Shown: positions 1 to 5,716 of the stretch, piece after piece
Layout of the letters: the number at the start of each line of letters is the position of its first letter
Position numbering within the stretch: position 1 is the stretch's first letter
From: Bacteroidota bacterium
GTDB lineage: Bacteria > Bacteroidota > Bacteroidia > B-17B0 > Aurantibacillaceae
Reading direction: 5' to 3'
DNA: 5,716 bases
NCBI GenBank assembly: GCA_947449125.1
Contig: CANFQR010000111.1
Coordinates: 1 to 5,716, forward strand
Made by a program: the position numbers and the translations under genes
The notes under the pieces: generated by a model
The model's input: the letters and a program-made list of their open reading frames with translations, nothing else
What the model was told of the DNA's origin: nothing
Databases searched by the model: none

Positions 1-10
1 AAATAATTAC

Positions 11-439
11 ATGAAAAACATCATTCCCTATTTAAATTTTTTAGGAAATACAGAGGAAGCCTTTACTTTTTATAAATCTATTTTTGGTGGAGAATTTACA
101 ACTTTTCAACGTTTTAAAGACATTCCAAACAATCAACATCTGAGTAATGTCGACCAAGAAAAAATAATGCATGTCTCATTAGAACTTTCAAACGGCTATG
201 TTTTAATGGGAACCGATATGCTAGAATCTATGGGACACAAGCTCGTTGAGGGCAATAATTTTTCTTTATCAATAAATGCAGATAGCTAATCAGAAGCTGA
301 TTTTTTATTTAATTCGCTCGTAAAAGGCGGTAAAATTGATATGCCTCTTGAAAAAACATTTTGGGGTGCTTACTTTGGTATAGTCAAAGATAAATTTGGA
401 ATACAATGGATGATAAATTATGACTATCCTAACAAATAA
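11..439 (+). pseudogene. PhnB-like VOC-family protein gene interrupted by an in-frame TAA
   Basis: The first 92 codons read as a PhnB/glyoxalase-bleomycin-resistance (VOC) fold protein: PYLNFLGNTEEAFTFYKSIFGG at residues 6-27 is the typical N-terminal strand and helix, and KIMHVSLEL plus VLMGTD follow at 51-69. The frame stops at TAA 287-289 (codon 93). Reading on in the same frame gives 49 more codons to a second TAA at 437-439, and these encode the missing second module: EADFLFNSL, GGKIDMPL, WGAYFG (118-123) and DKFGIQWMIN (127-136). The restored length of 142 codons is normal for the family. There is no frameshift or other damage, so a single substitution (for example GAA, CAA or AAA to TAA) explains it. 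The truncated product would lack half the fold and its C-terminal ligand region. The family is diverse (metal-dependent lyases, resistance proteins, many unknown), so no substrate is claimed. The start has no Shine-Dalgarno. A sequencing error is the main alternative. Confidence 0.85.
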
Positions 440-459
440 ATAATTATTAAGTTAATTAA

Positions 460-499
460 AATAACAAAAGCAACTCAATTTTGAGTTGCTTTTGTTATT
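460..499. terminator. Bidirectional intrinsic terminator between convergent genes
   Basis: This is a perfect inverted repeat with 19-base arms (460-478 and 481-499) around a two-base centre; the real loop must open a few pairs. The arm core is AAAAGCAACTCAA, so the arm end supplies T-rich sequence on whichever strand is read (GCTTTTGTTATT on +, GCTTTTGTTATTTTAATT on -). It lies 20 bases after the second stop of the VOC gene and 27 bases past the hpf stop, exactly where two convergent units would share a terminator. Stem GC is low, and the T-tract is interrupted, so efficiency is uncertain. Confidence 0.8.
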
Positions 500-526
500 A
501 CATGTGTAAGTAACACAAATTATTAT

Positions 527-823
527 CTAAGCCTTTACCTTTTCTTTGTGTTTAACTATTTGACTTCTTAACGCGTCACAAGTTAAATCGGTAGCTTCTT
601 CAAAACTGGCCGATTGTTTTTTCGCGAAAAATTCATGGCCTTTTCCTAACATTTTTATTTCTACTATTTTATTCTCACTGTTACTGTTTTTATCCAACCT
701 CAAAATAATCTCACAATTAATTATGCCATCGTAAAATTTATTTAATTTTTCAACGCGCTCGTTAATAAAATCCGTTAATTTTTTGTCAGCATCAAAATGT
801 ACCGATTGAATGTTTGTTGTCAT
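527..823 (-). CDS. hpf: Short ribosome hibernation-promoting factor (HPF/RaiA family)
   Basis: This 98-residue protein matches the HPF/YfiA fold. An N-terminal strand (NIQSVHFDAD, 4-13) leads to a helix (LTDFINERVEKLNKFYDG, about 16-33), then strands CEIILRL and KIVEIKMLG, and a second helix (SFEEATDLTCDALRSQIVKHKEK, about 73-95). The family binds the 30S decoding region where mRNA and tRNA would sit, and so stores idle ribosomes when growth slows. The length is that of the short form; the C-terminal dimerisation domain of long HPF is absent, so the sequence alone does not say whether 100S dimers form. It is the last gene of the rpsU-xer-hpf group, 29 bases after the recombinase stop, and ends with TAG. 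The ATG at 821-823 is fixed by the family N-terminus and by a strong Shine-Dalgarno upstream, the only one in this window. Confidence 0.93.
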   Translation of the reverse strand: MTTNIQSVHFDADKKLTDFINERVEKLNKFYDGIINCEIILRLDKNSNSENKIVEIKMLGKGHEFFAKKQSASFEEATDLTCDALRSQIVKHKEKVKA

Positions 824-832
824 AGCTTGATT

Positions 833-840
833 CCTCCTTA
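833..840 (-). promoter_or_regulatory. Strong Shine-Dalgarno of hpf (TAAGGAGG)
   Basis: On the minus strand TAAGGAGG lies nine bases before the hpf ATG, an uninterrupted 8-base complement to the usual 16S 3' end at good spacing. None of the other starts in the window has anything comparable: they are preceded by A/T-rich sequence, as is normal in Bacteroidota, where the anti-SD is hidden on the 30S platform. The site is therefore likely regulatory rather than routine. Confidence 0.85.
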
Positions 841-852
841 TTTTTTATTTAA

Positions 853-1746
853 TTAATTACCAGAATGCGGATGTGCCTGATTATATGATTTTTTTAATTT
901 TTCAATTGTATTATGCGTATATACCTGTGTTGCCGATAAACTTGCATGACCTAATAATTCTTTTACAGCATTAATATCCGCACCATTATTTAGTAAATGA
1001 GTTGCAAAAGTATGTCTTAAAACATGCGGACTTTTTTTAGAATTTGTAGTTACAACACTTAAAATTTTCTTTACAATTAGTGTTACCTGTTGCGGAGTAA
1101 GCGGTATATTTTTATTTGTAACCAATAAAACCGAATTTAAAAGTTCATTTTCTTTTTTAACGCGCAAATAGGCTTCCAGGTTACGCTTTAAATCAATCCC
1201 AAACGGTATTATTCGTTCTTTATTTCGCTTACCTAAAACTTTTAACTGACTGTTGTAAAAATCTATGTCACTTTCTTTTATCGAAATTAGTTCTGCTCTT
1301 CGTAAACCGGTTTGGTATAAAATATCAATAATTAACTTATCTCTAACGCCATTATAATCATTATTGAATTCATAGTTCAAAAATAATTGTTCGGTTTGTC
1401 CCTCATCAATAAAAACCGGTAATTTTTTAGCTGTTTTTGGCCCAATAACCTTTTGCATTGGGTTTATTGTTATAATTTGATTTCGAACTAAAAATTTAAA
1501 AAAAGATTTTAAAGTACTTAATTTTCGGTTAACTGTTCGGGGAGACTTTTTTTCATCTATTAAATGGGCCATAAATGACCTTGCGTGTTGATGATTTATT
1601 TCTGTAATAGGTATGTTAGATATTTCTGAATTTATAAAACCGAAAAATTCTAACAAATCATTTTGATAGCTTTCTACAGTATGCTTACTTGCGCGCTTTT
1701 GTAAACTTAAATATGAAATAAAATCTTTTACTGTAGCTTCGTCCAT
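853..1746 (-). CDS. xerC: XerC/XerD-type tyrosine recombinase
   Basis: This 297-residue site-specific recombinase is full length for the Xer family. The N-terminal SAM-like DNA-binding domain spans about 1-90 (KRASKHTVESYQNDL at 17-31, SPRTVNRKLSTLKSFFKFL at 68-86), and the catalytic domain about 110-290. All six catalytic residues are visible: R149 (TGLRRAEL), K173 (LGKRNKER), H241 and R244 (HVLRHTFATH), H267 (LLGHASL) and the nucleophile Y276 (ATQVYTH). Known Xer proteins resolve chromosome dimers at dif, with FtsK. The position between rpsU and hpf matches, from memory, the core Xer gene of Bacteroidota rather than a phage or transposon integrase, and no attachment site or mobile genes are present. 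Whether it is the XerC or XerD partner cannot be decided here; the symbol follows common usage for this neighbourhood. Its ATG follows a hairpin by only eight bases. Confidence 0.9.
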   Translation of the reverse strand: MDEATVKDFISYLSLQKRASKHTVESYQNDLLEFFGFINSEISNIPITEINHQHARSFMAHLIDEKKSPRTVNRKLSTLKSFFKFLVRNQIITINPMQKVIGPKTAKKLPVFIDEGQTEQLFLNYEFNNDYNGVRDKLIIDILYQTGLRRAELISIKESDIDFYNSQLKVLGKRNKERIIPFGIDLKRNLEAYLRVKKENELLNSVLLVTNKNIPLTPQQVTLIVKKILSVVTTNSKKSPHVLRHTFATHLLNNGADINAVKELLGHASLSATQVYTHNTIEKLKKSYNQAHPHSGN

Positions 1747-1754
1747 AAACTAAA

Positions 1755-1791
1755 AATCCTAACTCGAATTTAATTAATTCGAGTTAGGATT
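1755..1791 (-). terminator. Hairpin with T-run between rpsU and xerC (terminator or attenuator)
   Basis: Perfect 16-base arms (1755-1770 and 1776-1791) enclose a five-base loop. Read on the minus strand the stem is followed directly by TTT in a run of five T (GGATTTTTAG), whereas the plus strand continues AAAATA, so the polarity fits a terminator acting on rpsU transcripts. It starts 27 bases past the rpsU stop and ends eight bases before the xerC ATG. Stem GC is only 5 of 16 pairs, so termination may be partial, letting some transcription reach xerC and hpf. The 3' arm also holds AGGA, the only purine-rich sequence before xerC. Confidence 0.7.
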
Positions 1792-1818
1792 AAAATACAA
1801 AAAATTGTAAAATGTAAT

Positions 1819-2016
1819 TTATTTTTCTATGGCGCCTATTTGCAATTTTTGCTTGTAAGCTGCTTTTATAATTTCCTCACGACGACGAACAGAAGGCTTA
1901 GTGAATTTTGTACGCTCACGTAGTTGTTTTACAACACCAGTTTTTTCGAATTTCTTCTTATACTTTTTTAAAGCTTTTTCAATGTTATCGCCTTCTTTAA
2001 TTTGAACTATTAGCAT
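1819..2016 (-). CDS. rpsU: 30S ribosomal protein bS21
   Basis: This 65-residue, strongly basic protein has the bS21 pattern: a short strand (MLIVQIKEGDNIEKALKKYK, 1-20), a basic helix (KKFEKTGVVKQLRERT, 21-36), then KPSVRRREEIIKAAYKQK at 40-57. The start is fixed by the conserved N-terminus MLIVQIKEG. bS21 sits on the 30S platform with bS6 and bS18. In Bacteroidota this pocket is known to hold the 3' tail of 16S rRNA, which blocks Shine-Dalgarno pairing; the aromatic residue at position 54 (AAY) is, as I recall, one of the contacts, and it is present. The start is preceded only by A-rich sequence (AAAAAAACAAA) with no purine SD, unlike the strong rpsU SD described in many relatives. It is the first gene of the minus-strand group and is divergent from the phosphoesterase gene. 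Confidence 0.95.
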   Translation of the reverse strand: MLIVQIKEGDNIEKALKKYKKKFEKTGVVKQLRERTKFTKPSVRRREEIIKAAYKQKLQIGAIEK

Positions 2017-2047
2017 TTTGTTTTTTTATTTTAAAATTTAAGAGTGG

Positions 2048-2055
2048 CAAATATA
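2048..2055 (-). promoter_or_regulatory. Candidate Bacteroidota -7 element for rpsU (TATATTTG)
   Basis: On the minus strand TATATTTG matches the Bacteroidota -7 consensus TAnnTTTG exactly, 31 bases before the rpsU ATG. Transcription would begin near 2041-2043, giving a leader of about 25-28 bases. About 19-23 bases upstream there is T-rich sequence (TTTA, TTTT) but no clear TTTG -33 box, so only half of the promoter is well supported. Confidence 0.5.
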
Positions 2056-2144
2056 ATACTATTTTTAAAATAAATAAATAATTTTTACAGGTATTCTGTG
2101 TTTTAAGGACCTAAATTCTATAAATTTACTGTTTTACCCTATTT

Positions 2145-3143
2145 ATGCAAAAAGACAGCTTTTTAAAATTTAAAAATATTATAAAAAACAGTGAAAATAT
2201 TGTCATTACTTCACACTGGAGCCCGGATGGTGATGCCATGGGAAGTAGCCTGGCGCTTTATAATTATTTATTGTTGCTAAATAAAAATGTGAAAGTAATT
2301 GTCCCAAACCCCTATCCTGAATTTTTAAACTGGCTACCCGGACATAAACAAGTAATTATCCATCAACAAAACCCCAAAAAAGCAGAAAAAACAATTAATC
2401 AAGCCGATTTGATTTTTACACTTGATTTTAATTCCCTAAAGCGCATTGAAAAAATGGGTGAATTACTTGAAAAAGTTAAAGCTCCAATAATTCTAATTGA
2501 CCACCATCAACAACCCGAAAAATACGCTAAATATTATTTTCATGATGTTAATGCCTGCAGTACCTGCGAGTTAATCTTTGAATTTATTTCAGGCCTGGGC
2601 GGAAAAAAATTAATTGATAAAAAAATTGCCGCTTGTTTATACACAGGTTTAATGACAGATACAGGCTCATTCAGATATCCCAGCGTAACCACAAAAACGC
2701 ATATGGTTATTTCAGAACTATTAAAAACAGGGATAATACCAGCAGAAATTCACAGTGCTATTTACGATACGTATAGCTATGAGCGACTAAAATTACTTGG
2801 CTATTTATTGAGTGAAAAATTAGAAGTCGTTGAAAAATTACCGGTTGCATTTTTTACAATTAACGAAAATGAACTGAAAAAATTTAATTACCAAAAAGGA
2901 GACACCGAGGGTATTGTAAATTATCCGTTTTCTATTAAAGGCATAAAAGTTTGTGCTTTATTCATGGAATCTGAAGGTATTATCAAAATATCATTCAGAA
3001 GCAAGGGGAAAATTGACGTTAATAAATTTGCAAGAGAACATTTTAATGGCGGCGGACACATTAATGCCGCAGGAGGAAAAAGTACCTTTAACCTCGAGGA
3101 AACTGCTAAAAAATTTGTTTCTCTAGTTAGTTCATTATTTTAA
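2145..3143 (+). CDS. DHH/DHHA1 phosphoesterase, NrnA-like nanoRNase/pAp phosphatase
   Basis: This 332-residue cytosolic enzyme carries all DHH-family metal motifs: SHWSPDGDAMGSS (H24, D28, D30), LDFNS (D94), the signature IDHHQQ (D119, H120, H121) and TDTGSFRYPS (D172). The C-terminal DHHA1 domain ends in NGGGHINAAGG (301-311), which binds substrate. Length and motif order fit the stand-alone NrnA type, which removes nucleotides from 2-5-mer RNAs and dephosphorylates pAp. Some relatives instead cleave pApA or c-di-AMP, so the exact substrate is inferred, not shown. There are no transmembrane or signalling domains, which argues against a GdpP-type enzyme; it is also much shorter than RecJ. It is divergent from rpsU, and the next gene begins four bases after its stop, which suggests cotranscription. 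The start is the first ATG in frame, with no SD, and the conserved fold begins about 18 residues in. Confidence 0.9.
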   Translation: MQKDSFLKFKNIIKNSENIVITSHWSPDGDAMGSSLALYNYLLLLNKNVKVIVPNPYPEFLNWLPGHKQVIIHQQNPKKAEKTINQADLIFTLDFNSLKRIEKMGELLEKVKAPIILIDHHQQPEKYAKYYFHDVNACSTCELIFEFISGLGGKKLIDKKIAACLYTGLMTDTGSFRYPSVTTKTHMVISELLKTGIIPAEIHSAIYDTYSYERLKLLGYLLSEKLEVVEKLPVAFFTINENELKKFNYQKGDTEGIVNYPFSIKGIKVCALFMESEGIIKISFRSKGKIDVNKFAREHFNGGGHINAAGGKSTFNLEETAKKFVSLVSSLF

Positions 3144-3147
3144 ATTT

Positions 3148-3657
3148 ATGATAAATAAGTTAACTGAAATAATTTTAAAATCGCAGATTTCAAAAAATAA
3201 TACCTCGCTTAAAAAAAAGTTTTTGCCATGGAATGAAATTCAAACAATTGCATTAGTTTTAAGTCATAACAATACTATTAATAAAAGCGCAGTAGATAAG
3301 TTTATTAACGACTCACAAAAACACATCGACGTTTTTTTGATTGAACTCAAATCTAAGGACGCAAGTTTTAACGACTGGCATTGTTTTACAAAAAAAGATA
3401 AAACCATTTTAAATCTGCCAAAAAAAAATCAACTCATAAATTTACAAAATCAAAAATTTGATTTAATAATAAATGCAGCCGAAGAGTTTAATCTGTTTGC
3501 AGCATCAATAACATCAGAAATAAAAGCTCCTTTCAAATGTGGACTACCAAGTAGTTTTAACGAAAACGATTTAATCATTCAAAAAACAAACCCATTTAAT
3601 TTAATAAATTATTTAAATGATGTTTTACGATATTTAAAACTAATTAAAGAAAAATAA
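3148..3657 (+). CDS. Small uncharacterised protein, resembles DUF6913
   Basis: This 169-residue protein is lysine- and asparagine-rich, with no signal peptide and no hydrophobic segment long enough for a membrane helix, so it is probably cytosolic. The pattern recalls the Bacteroidota family DUF6913: a basic N-terminal helix, a strand (TIALVLSHNN, about 33-42), a central FDLIINAAEEFNLFAASITS (about 104-123) followed by KAPFKCGLP and DLIIQ, and a C-terminal helix (LINYLNDVLRYLKLI). This family assignment is from memory and is moderate; no function is known to me. It starts four bases after the phosphoesterase stop, so the two are likely one transcript. I see no catalytic motif. The ATG at 3148 fits the spacing and the family N-terminus. 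Confidence 0.75.
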   Translation: MINKLTEIILKSQISKNNTSLKKKFLPWNEIQTIALVLSHNNTINKSAVDKFINDSQKHIDVFLIELKSKDASFNDWHCFTKKDKTILNLPKKNQLINLQNQKFDLIINAAEEFNLFAASITSEIKAPFKCGLPSSFNENDLIIQKTNPFNLINYLNDVLRYLKLIKEK

Positions 3658-3703
3658 GTATATAAGAATTATTACATAAATTTAAAGCAACAATACTATT
3701 ACC

Positions 3704-5344
3704 ATGGATCTAGAATTCAATAAAAACGAAGACAAAATGCGCCTTTTGATTAGTCAAATGGAGCAACGATTAAACAAAGTTTATTTAGGCGGAGGAAAAT
3801 CACGTATAGAAAAACTACACGAACAAGGGAAGATGAGTGCGCGCGAACGTATAGATTTCTTGCTAGATAAAAATACCCCGAAAGTTGAAATAGGTGCTTT
3901 TGCAGGGCATGATATGTACGCTGAACACGGCGGTTGCCCGAGCGGAGGTGTTGTTGTTGTTATTGGTTACGTTAGCGGTAAGCAATGTATTGTAGTTGCC
4001 AATGACGCAACGGTTAAAGCAGGAGCTTGGTTTCCTATAACAGGAAAAAAGAATTTACGTGCACAAGAAATTGCAATGGAAAATAAACTTCCCATTATTT
4101 ACCTAGTAGACAGCGCCGGTGTTTATTTACCATTACAAGATGAAATTTTCCCTGACAAAGAGCATTTTGGTAGGATTTTTAGAAACAATGCGGTAATGAG
4201 TAGCATGGGTATTTTACAAATTGCCGCTGTTATGGGTAGTTGTGTTGCCGGCGGAGCCTACCTTCCAATTATGAGCGACGAAGCCATGATTGTTGATAAA
4301 ACAGGTTCCATATTTTTAGCAGGAAGTTATTTAGTTAAAGCTGCAATTGGCGAATCCATCGACAATGAAACTTTGGGTGGCTCTTCTACCCATTGTGAAA
4401 TCAGCGGCGTTACAGATTATAAATGCAAAAACGACGAAGACTGCTTAACTCGTATTCGCAATATTATGTCTAAAGTGGGTGATTATGAAAAAGCCGGATT
4501 TAATAGAATAGACTCTGTAAAACCGAAAAAAGACGAAAAAGAAATTTACGGCATTATACCTGACTCGCGCGATAAACAATACGACATGTACGAAATAATT
4601 GAACGTTTAGTTGATGGTGGCGAACATGAAGAATATAAAGCAAAATACGGTCAAAGTATTATCACAACTTATGCTAGAATTGACGGATGGGCCATTGGCA
4701 TAGTTGCAAATCAGCGCAAAGTGGTAAAAGCAAAAAAACCGGGAAACAGTAATGAAATGCAATTTGGTGGAGTTATTTATAGCGACAGCGCAGATAAAGC
4801 TTCCCGTTTTATAATGAATTGCAATCAAAAGAAAATTCCATTGGTATTTTTACAAGATGCTACCGGTTTTATGGTTGGTTCAAGAAGCGAACATGGCGGA
4901 ATAATTAAAGATGGCGCAAAACTAGTTAACGCTATGGCTAATAGCGTAGTTCCAAAATTTACAATTATTGTAGGAAACAGCTACGGCGCAGCAAATTATG
5001 CTATGTGTGGTAAAGCTTACGACCCAAGATTAATTGTAGGTTGGCCTACAGCTCAAGTTGCTGTTATGGGAGGTGCACAAGCTGCAAAGGTTTTAGTACA
5101 GATTGAAGTTGCAAGCTTAAAAGCAAAAGGAGAAGAAATTACTGCGGAAAAAGAAACTGAATTATATAATAAAATAAAAGACCGCTACGACTTACAAACA
5201 ACACCATACTATGCAGCAGCGCGCCTTTGGTTAGATGCAATTATTGACCCATTAGAAACCAGAAAAGTAATTAGTATGGGAATTGAAATGGCTAATCATG
5301 CGCCCATAACTAAACAATATAATGTTGGGATTATTCAAACATGA
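3704..5344 (+). CDS. Acyl-CoA carboxylase carboxyltransferase (beta) subunit, methylcrotonyl-CoA carboxylase-like
   Basis: This 546-residue protein is a complete two-domain carboxyltransferase that moves CO2 from carboxybiotin to an acyl-CoA. The N-terminal CoA-binding half (about 40-290) has KMSARERIDFLLD (43-55), VVANDATVKAGAWFPIT (97-113), YLVDSAGVYLPLQDEIFPD (133-151), the oxyanion motif MGSCVAGGAYLP (177-188) and THCEISGVTDY (229-239). The C-terminal half (about 295-546) has FLQDATGFMVG (382-392), VGNSYGAANYAMCGKAYDPR (423-442) and GWPTAQVAVMGGAQAA (446-461). The VDSAGVYLP...FPD and SYGAANYAMCGKAY patterns resemble the methylcrotonyl-CoA carboxylase beta branch more than propionyl-CoA carboxylase, which would place it in leucine breakdown, but specificity is inferred. 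No biotin carboxylase or biotin carrier gene lies within the window, so its partner is encoded elsewhere. It begins 46 bases after the previous gene, without an SD; the start fits the family N-terminus MDLEFNKNED. Confidence 0.93.
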   Translation: MDLEFNKNEDKMRLLISQMEQRLNKVYLGGGKSRIEKLHEQGKMSARERIDFLLDKNTPKVEIGAFAGHDMYAEHGGCPSGGVVVVIGYVSGKQCIVVANDATVKAGAWFPITGKKNLRAQEIAMENKLPIIYLVDSAGVYLPLQDEIFPDKEHFGRIFRNNAVMSSMGILQIAAVMGSCVAGGAYLPIMSDEAMIVDKTGSIFLAGSYLVKAAIGESIDNETLGGSSTHCEISGVTDYKCKNDEDCLTRIRNIMSKVGDYEKAGFNRIDSVKPKKDEKEIYGIIPDSRDKQYDMYEIIERLVDGGEHEEYKAKYGQSIITTYARIDGWAIGIVANQRKVVKAKKPGNSNEMQFGGVIYSDSADKASRFIMNCNQKKIPLVFLQDATGFMVGSRSEHGGIIKDGAKLVNAMANSVVPKFTIIVGNSYGAANYAMCGKAYDPRLIVGWPTAQVAVMGGAQAAKVLVQIEVASLKAKGEEITAEKETELYNKIKDRYDLQTTPYYAAARLWLDAIIDPLETRKVISMGIEMANHAPITKQYNVGIIQT

Positions 5345-5381
5345 TAATTAGCTAAATAAAAAGTGAAAACATAAACTATTC

Positions 5382-5716
5382 ATGGAAGTTTTAACCATAA
5401 ACGACACGCAGATAAAAAAAGAATTTTACAATTCAACTGAAAAATTTCATGTTGTTACGTGTTGGTTAGGTATTACTTTAAATTTATTCTGGTTTATAAG
5501 CGATATTTATGTTTTACCCGACCATTGGTTTTCATTTTTCATTTTCAGATTAAGTGTTTCAACAATTACACTTGTATTACTTCTTTCCAAAAAATATTTC
5601 ACCTTTAATATCTATACCATTATGTTTGTGCTTGTATTGGGCATAAGCATTCAAAACGCCTTTATGTGGAGCGTTATGGATATTGAACATTTTCAAAAAC
5701 ATGCCTTTGCCTATAT
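5382..5716 (+). CDS. N-terminal part of a multi-pass membrane protein, cut by the window edge
   Basis: An open frame of 111 codons runs from ATG 5382 to the end of the window without a stop. A soluble N-terminus of about 20 residues (MEVLTINDTQIKKEFYNSTE) is followed by at least three hydrophobic segments: about 24-43 (VVTCWLGITLNLFWF...), 50-68 (FSFFIFRLSVSTITLVLLL) and 76-95 (NIYTIMFVLVLGISIQNAFM). There is no cleavable signal peptide, so it is an inner-membrane protein. The layout resembles the membrane sensing region of Bacteroidota histidine kinases or nucleotide cyclases, whose cytosolic output domain would lie beyond the window; this is only a guess. It begins 37 bases after the carboxyltransferase stop, on the same strand, with no SD and no clear terminator between, so cotranscription is possible. 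Its coding use is as AT-rich as its neighbours. Confidence 0.7.
   Translation, partial: MEVLTINDTQIKKEFYNSTEKFHVVTCWLGITLNLFWFISDIYVLPDHWFSFFIFRLSVSTITLVLLLSKKYFTFNIYTIMFVLVLGISIQNAFMWSVMDIEHFQKHAFAY

Noticed and set aside
500..526. Possible tRNA or small RNA after hpf.
   Set aside because: The short spacer has no cloverleaf or TψC-like sequence; the only structure nearby is the terminator palindrome.
1005..1012. TACTTTTG on the minus strand, matching the TAnnTTTG -7 consensus, a possible internal promoter for hpf.
   Set aside because: It coincides with the codons of the conserved HTFA catalytic motif of the recombinase, and no TTTG box lies at the expected distance upstream.
853..1746. The tyrosine recombinase as a phage or integrative-element integrase.
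   Set aside because: It sits in a ribosomal gene group with no flanking repeats, no tRNA target and no mobile genes; size and motifs fit the housekeeping Xer family.
2121..2128. TAAATTTA before the phosphoesterase gene, with the same octamer at 3677-3684 before the carboxyltransferase gene, as possible -7 elements.
   Set aside because: Both miss the final G of TAnnTTTG, lack a -33 box, and the octamer is easily found by chance in DNA this AT-rich.
4607..4828. A 73-codon open frame on the minus strand.
   Set aside because: It lies wholly inside the carboxyltransferase gene, antisense, and its translation is a cysteine- and phenylalanine-rich string with no family pattern; it is a shadow frame.

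Overview
The window looks like chromosomal DNA of an AT-rich member of the Bacteroidota (Flavobacteriia-like or a related order). The basis is protein similarity recalled from memory: the short HPF, the bS21, the PhnB-like protein and the carboxyltransferase all read like Bacteroidota versions. Start regions are A/T-rich and lack Shine-Dalgarno sequences, except one, and a TAnnTTTG-type -7 element lies before rpsU. I see no mobile element, CRISPR array, tRNA or rRNA, and no gene-free stretch longer than about 130 bases.

Layout. At the left (11-439, +) is a PhnB/VOC-family gene whose frame is cut by one in-frame TAA at 287-289; the family's C-terminal half continues intact after it, so it is annotated as a pseudogene (or a very recent nonsense allele). 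A perfect 19-bp inverted repeat (460-499) follows, placed as a shared terminator for this gene and the convergent minus-strand group. That group, in transcription order, is rpsU (bS21, 2016-1819), a Xer tyrosine recombinase (1746-853) and hpf (short hibernation-promoting factor, 823-527). A hairpin plus T-run separates rpsU from the recombinase, and hpf carries the only strong Shine-Dalgarno in the window. A 128-base divergent intergenic region (2017-2144) holds a good -7 candidate for rpsU. To the right, on the plus strand, are a DHH/DHHA1 phosphoesterase (NrnA-like, 2145-3143), a small protein resembling DUF6913 (3148-3657), a complete acyl-CoA carboxylase carboxyltransferase subunit (3704-5344), and the start of a multi-pass membrane protein cut by the window edge (5382-5716).

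How the genes fit together. The minus-strand group is about ribosomes and chromosomes: a small-subunit protein, dimer resolution, and ribosome hibernation. The plus-strand genes are housekeeping: nucleotide salvage, then acyl-CoA metabolism. They share orientation and tight spacing but no obvious pathway. The most interesting signal is regulatory. In Bacteroidota, bS21 helps hide the 16S anti-Shine-Dalgarno, and rpsU is reported to carry an exceptionally strong SD for autoregulation. Here rpsU has none, while the hibernation factor two genes downstream has an 8-base perfect match.
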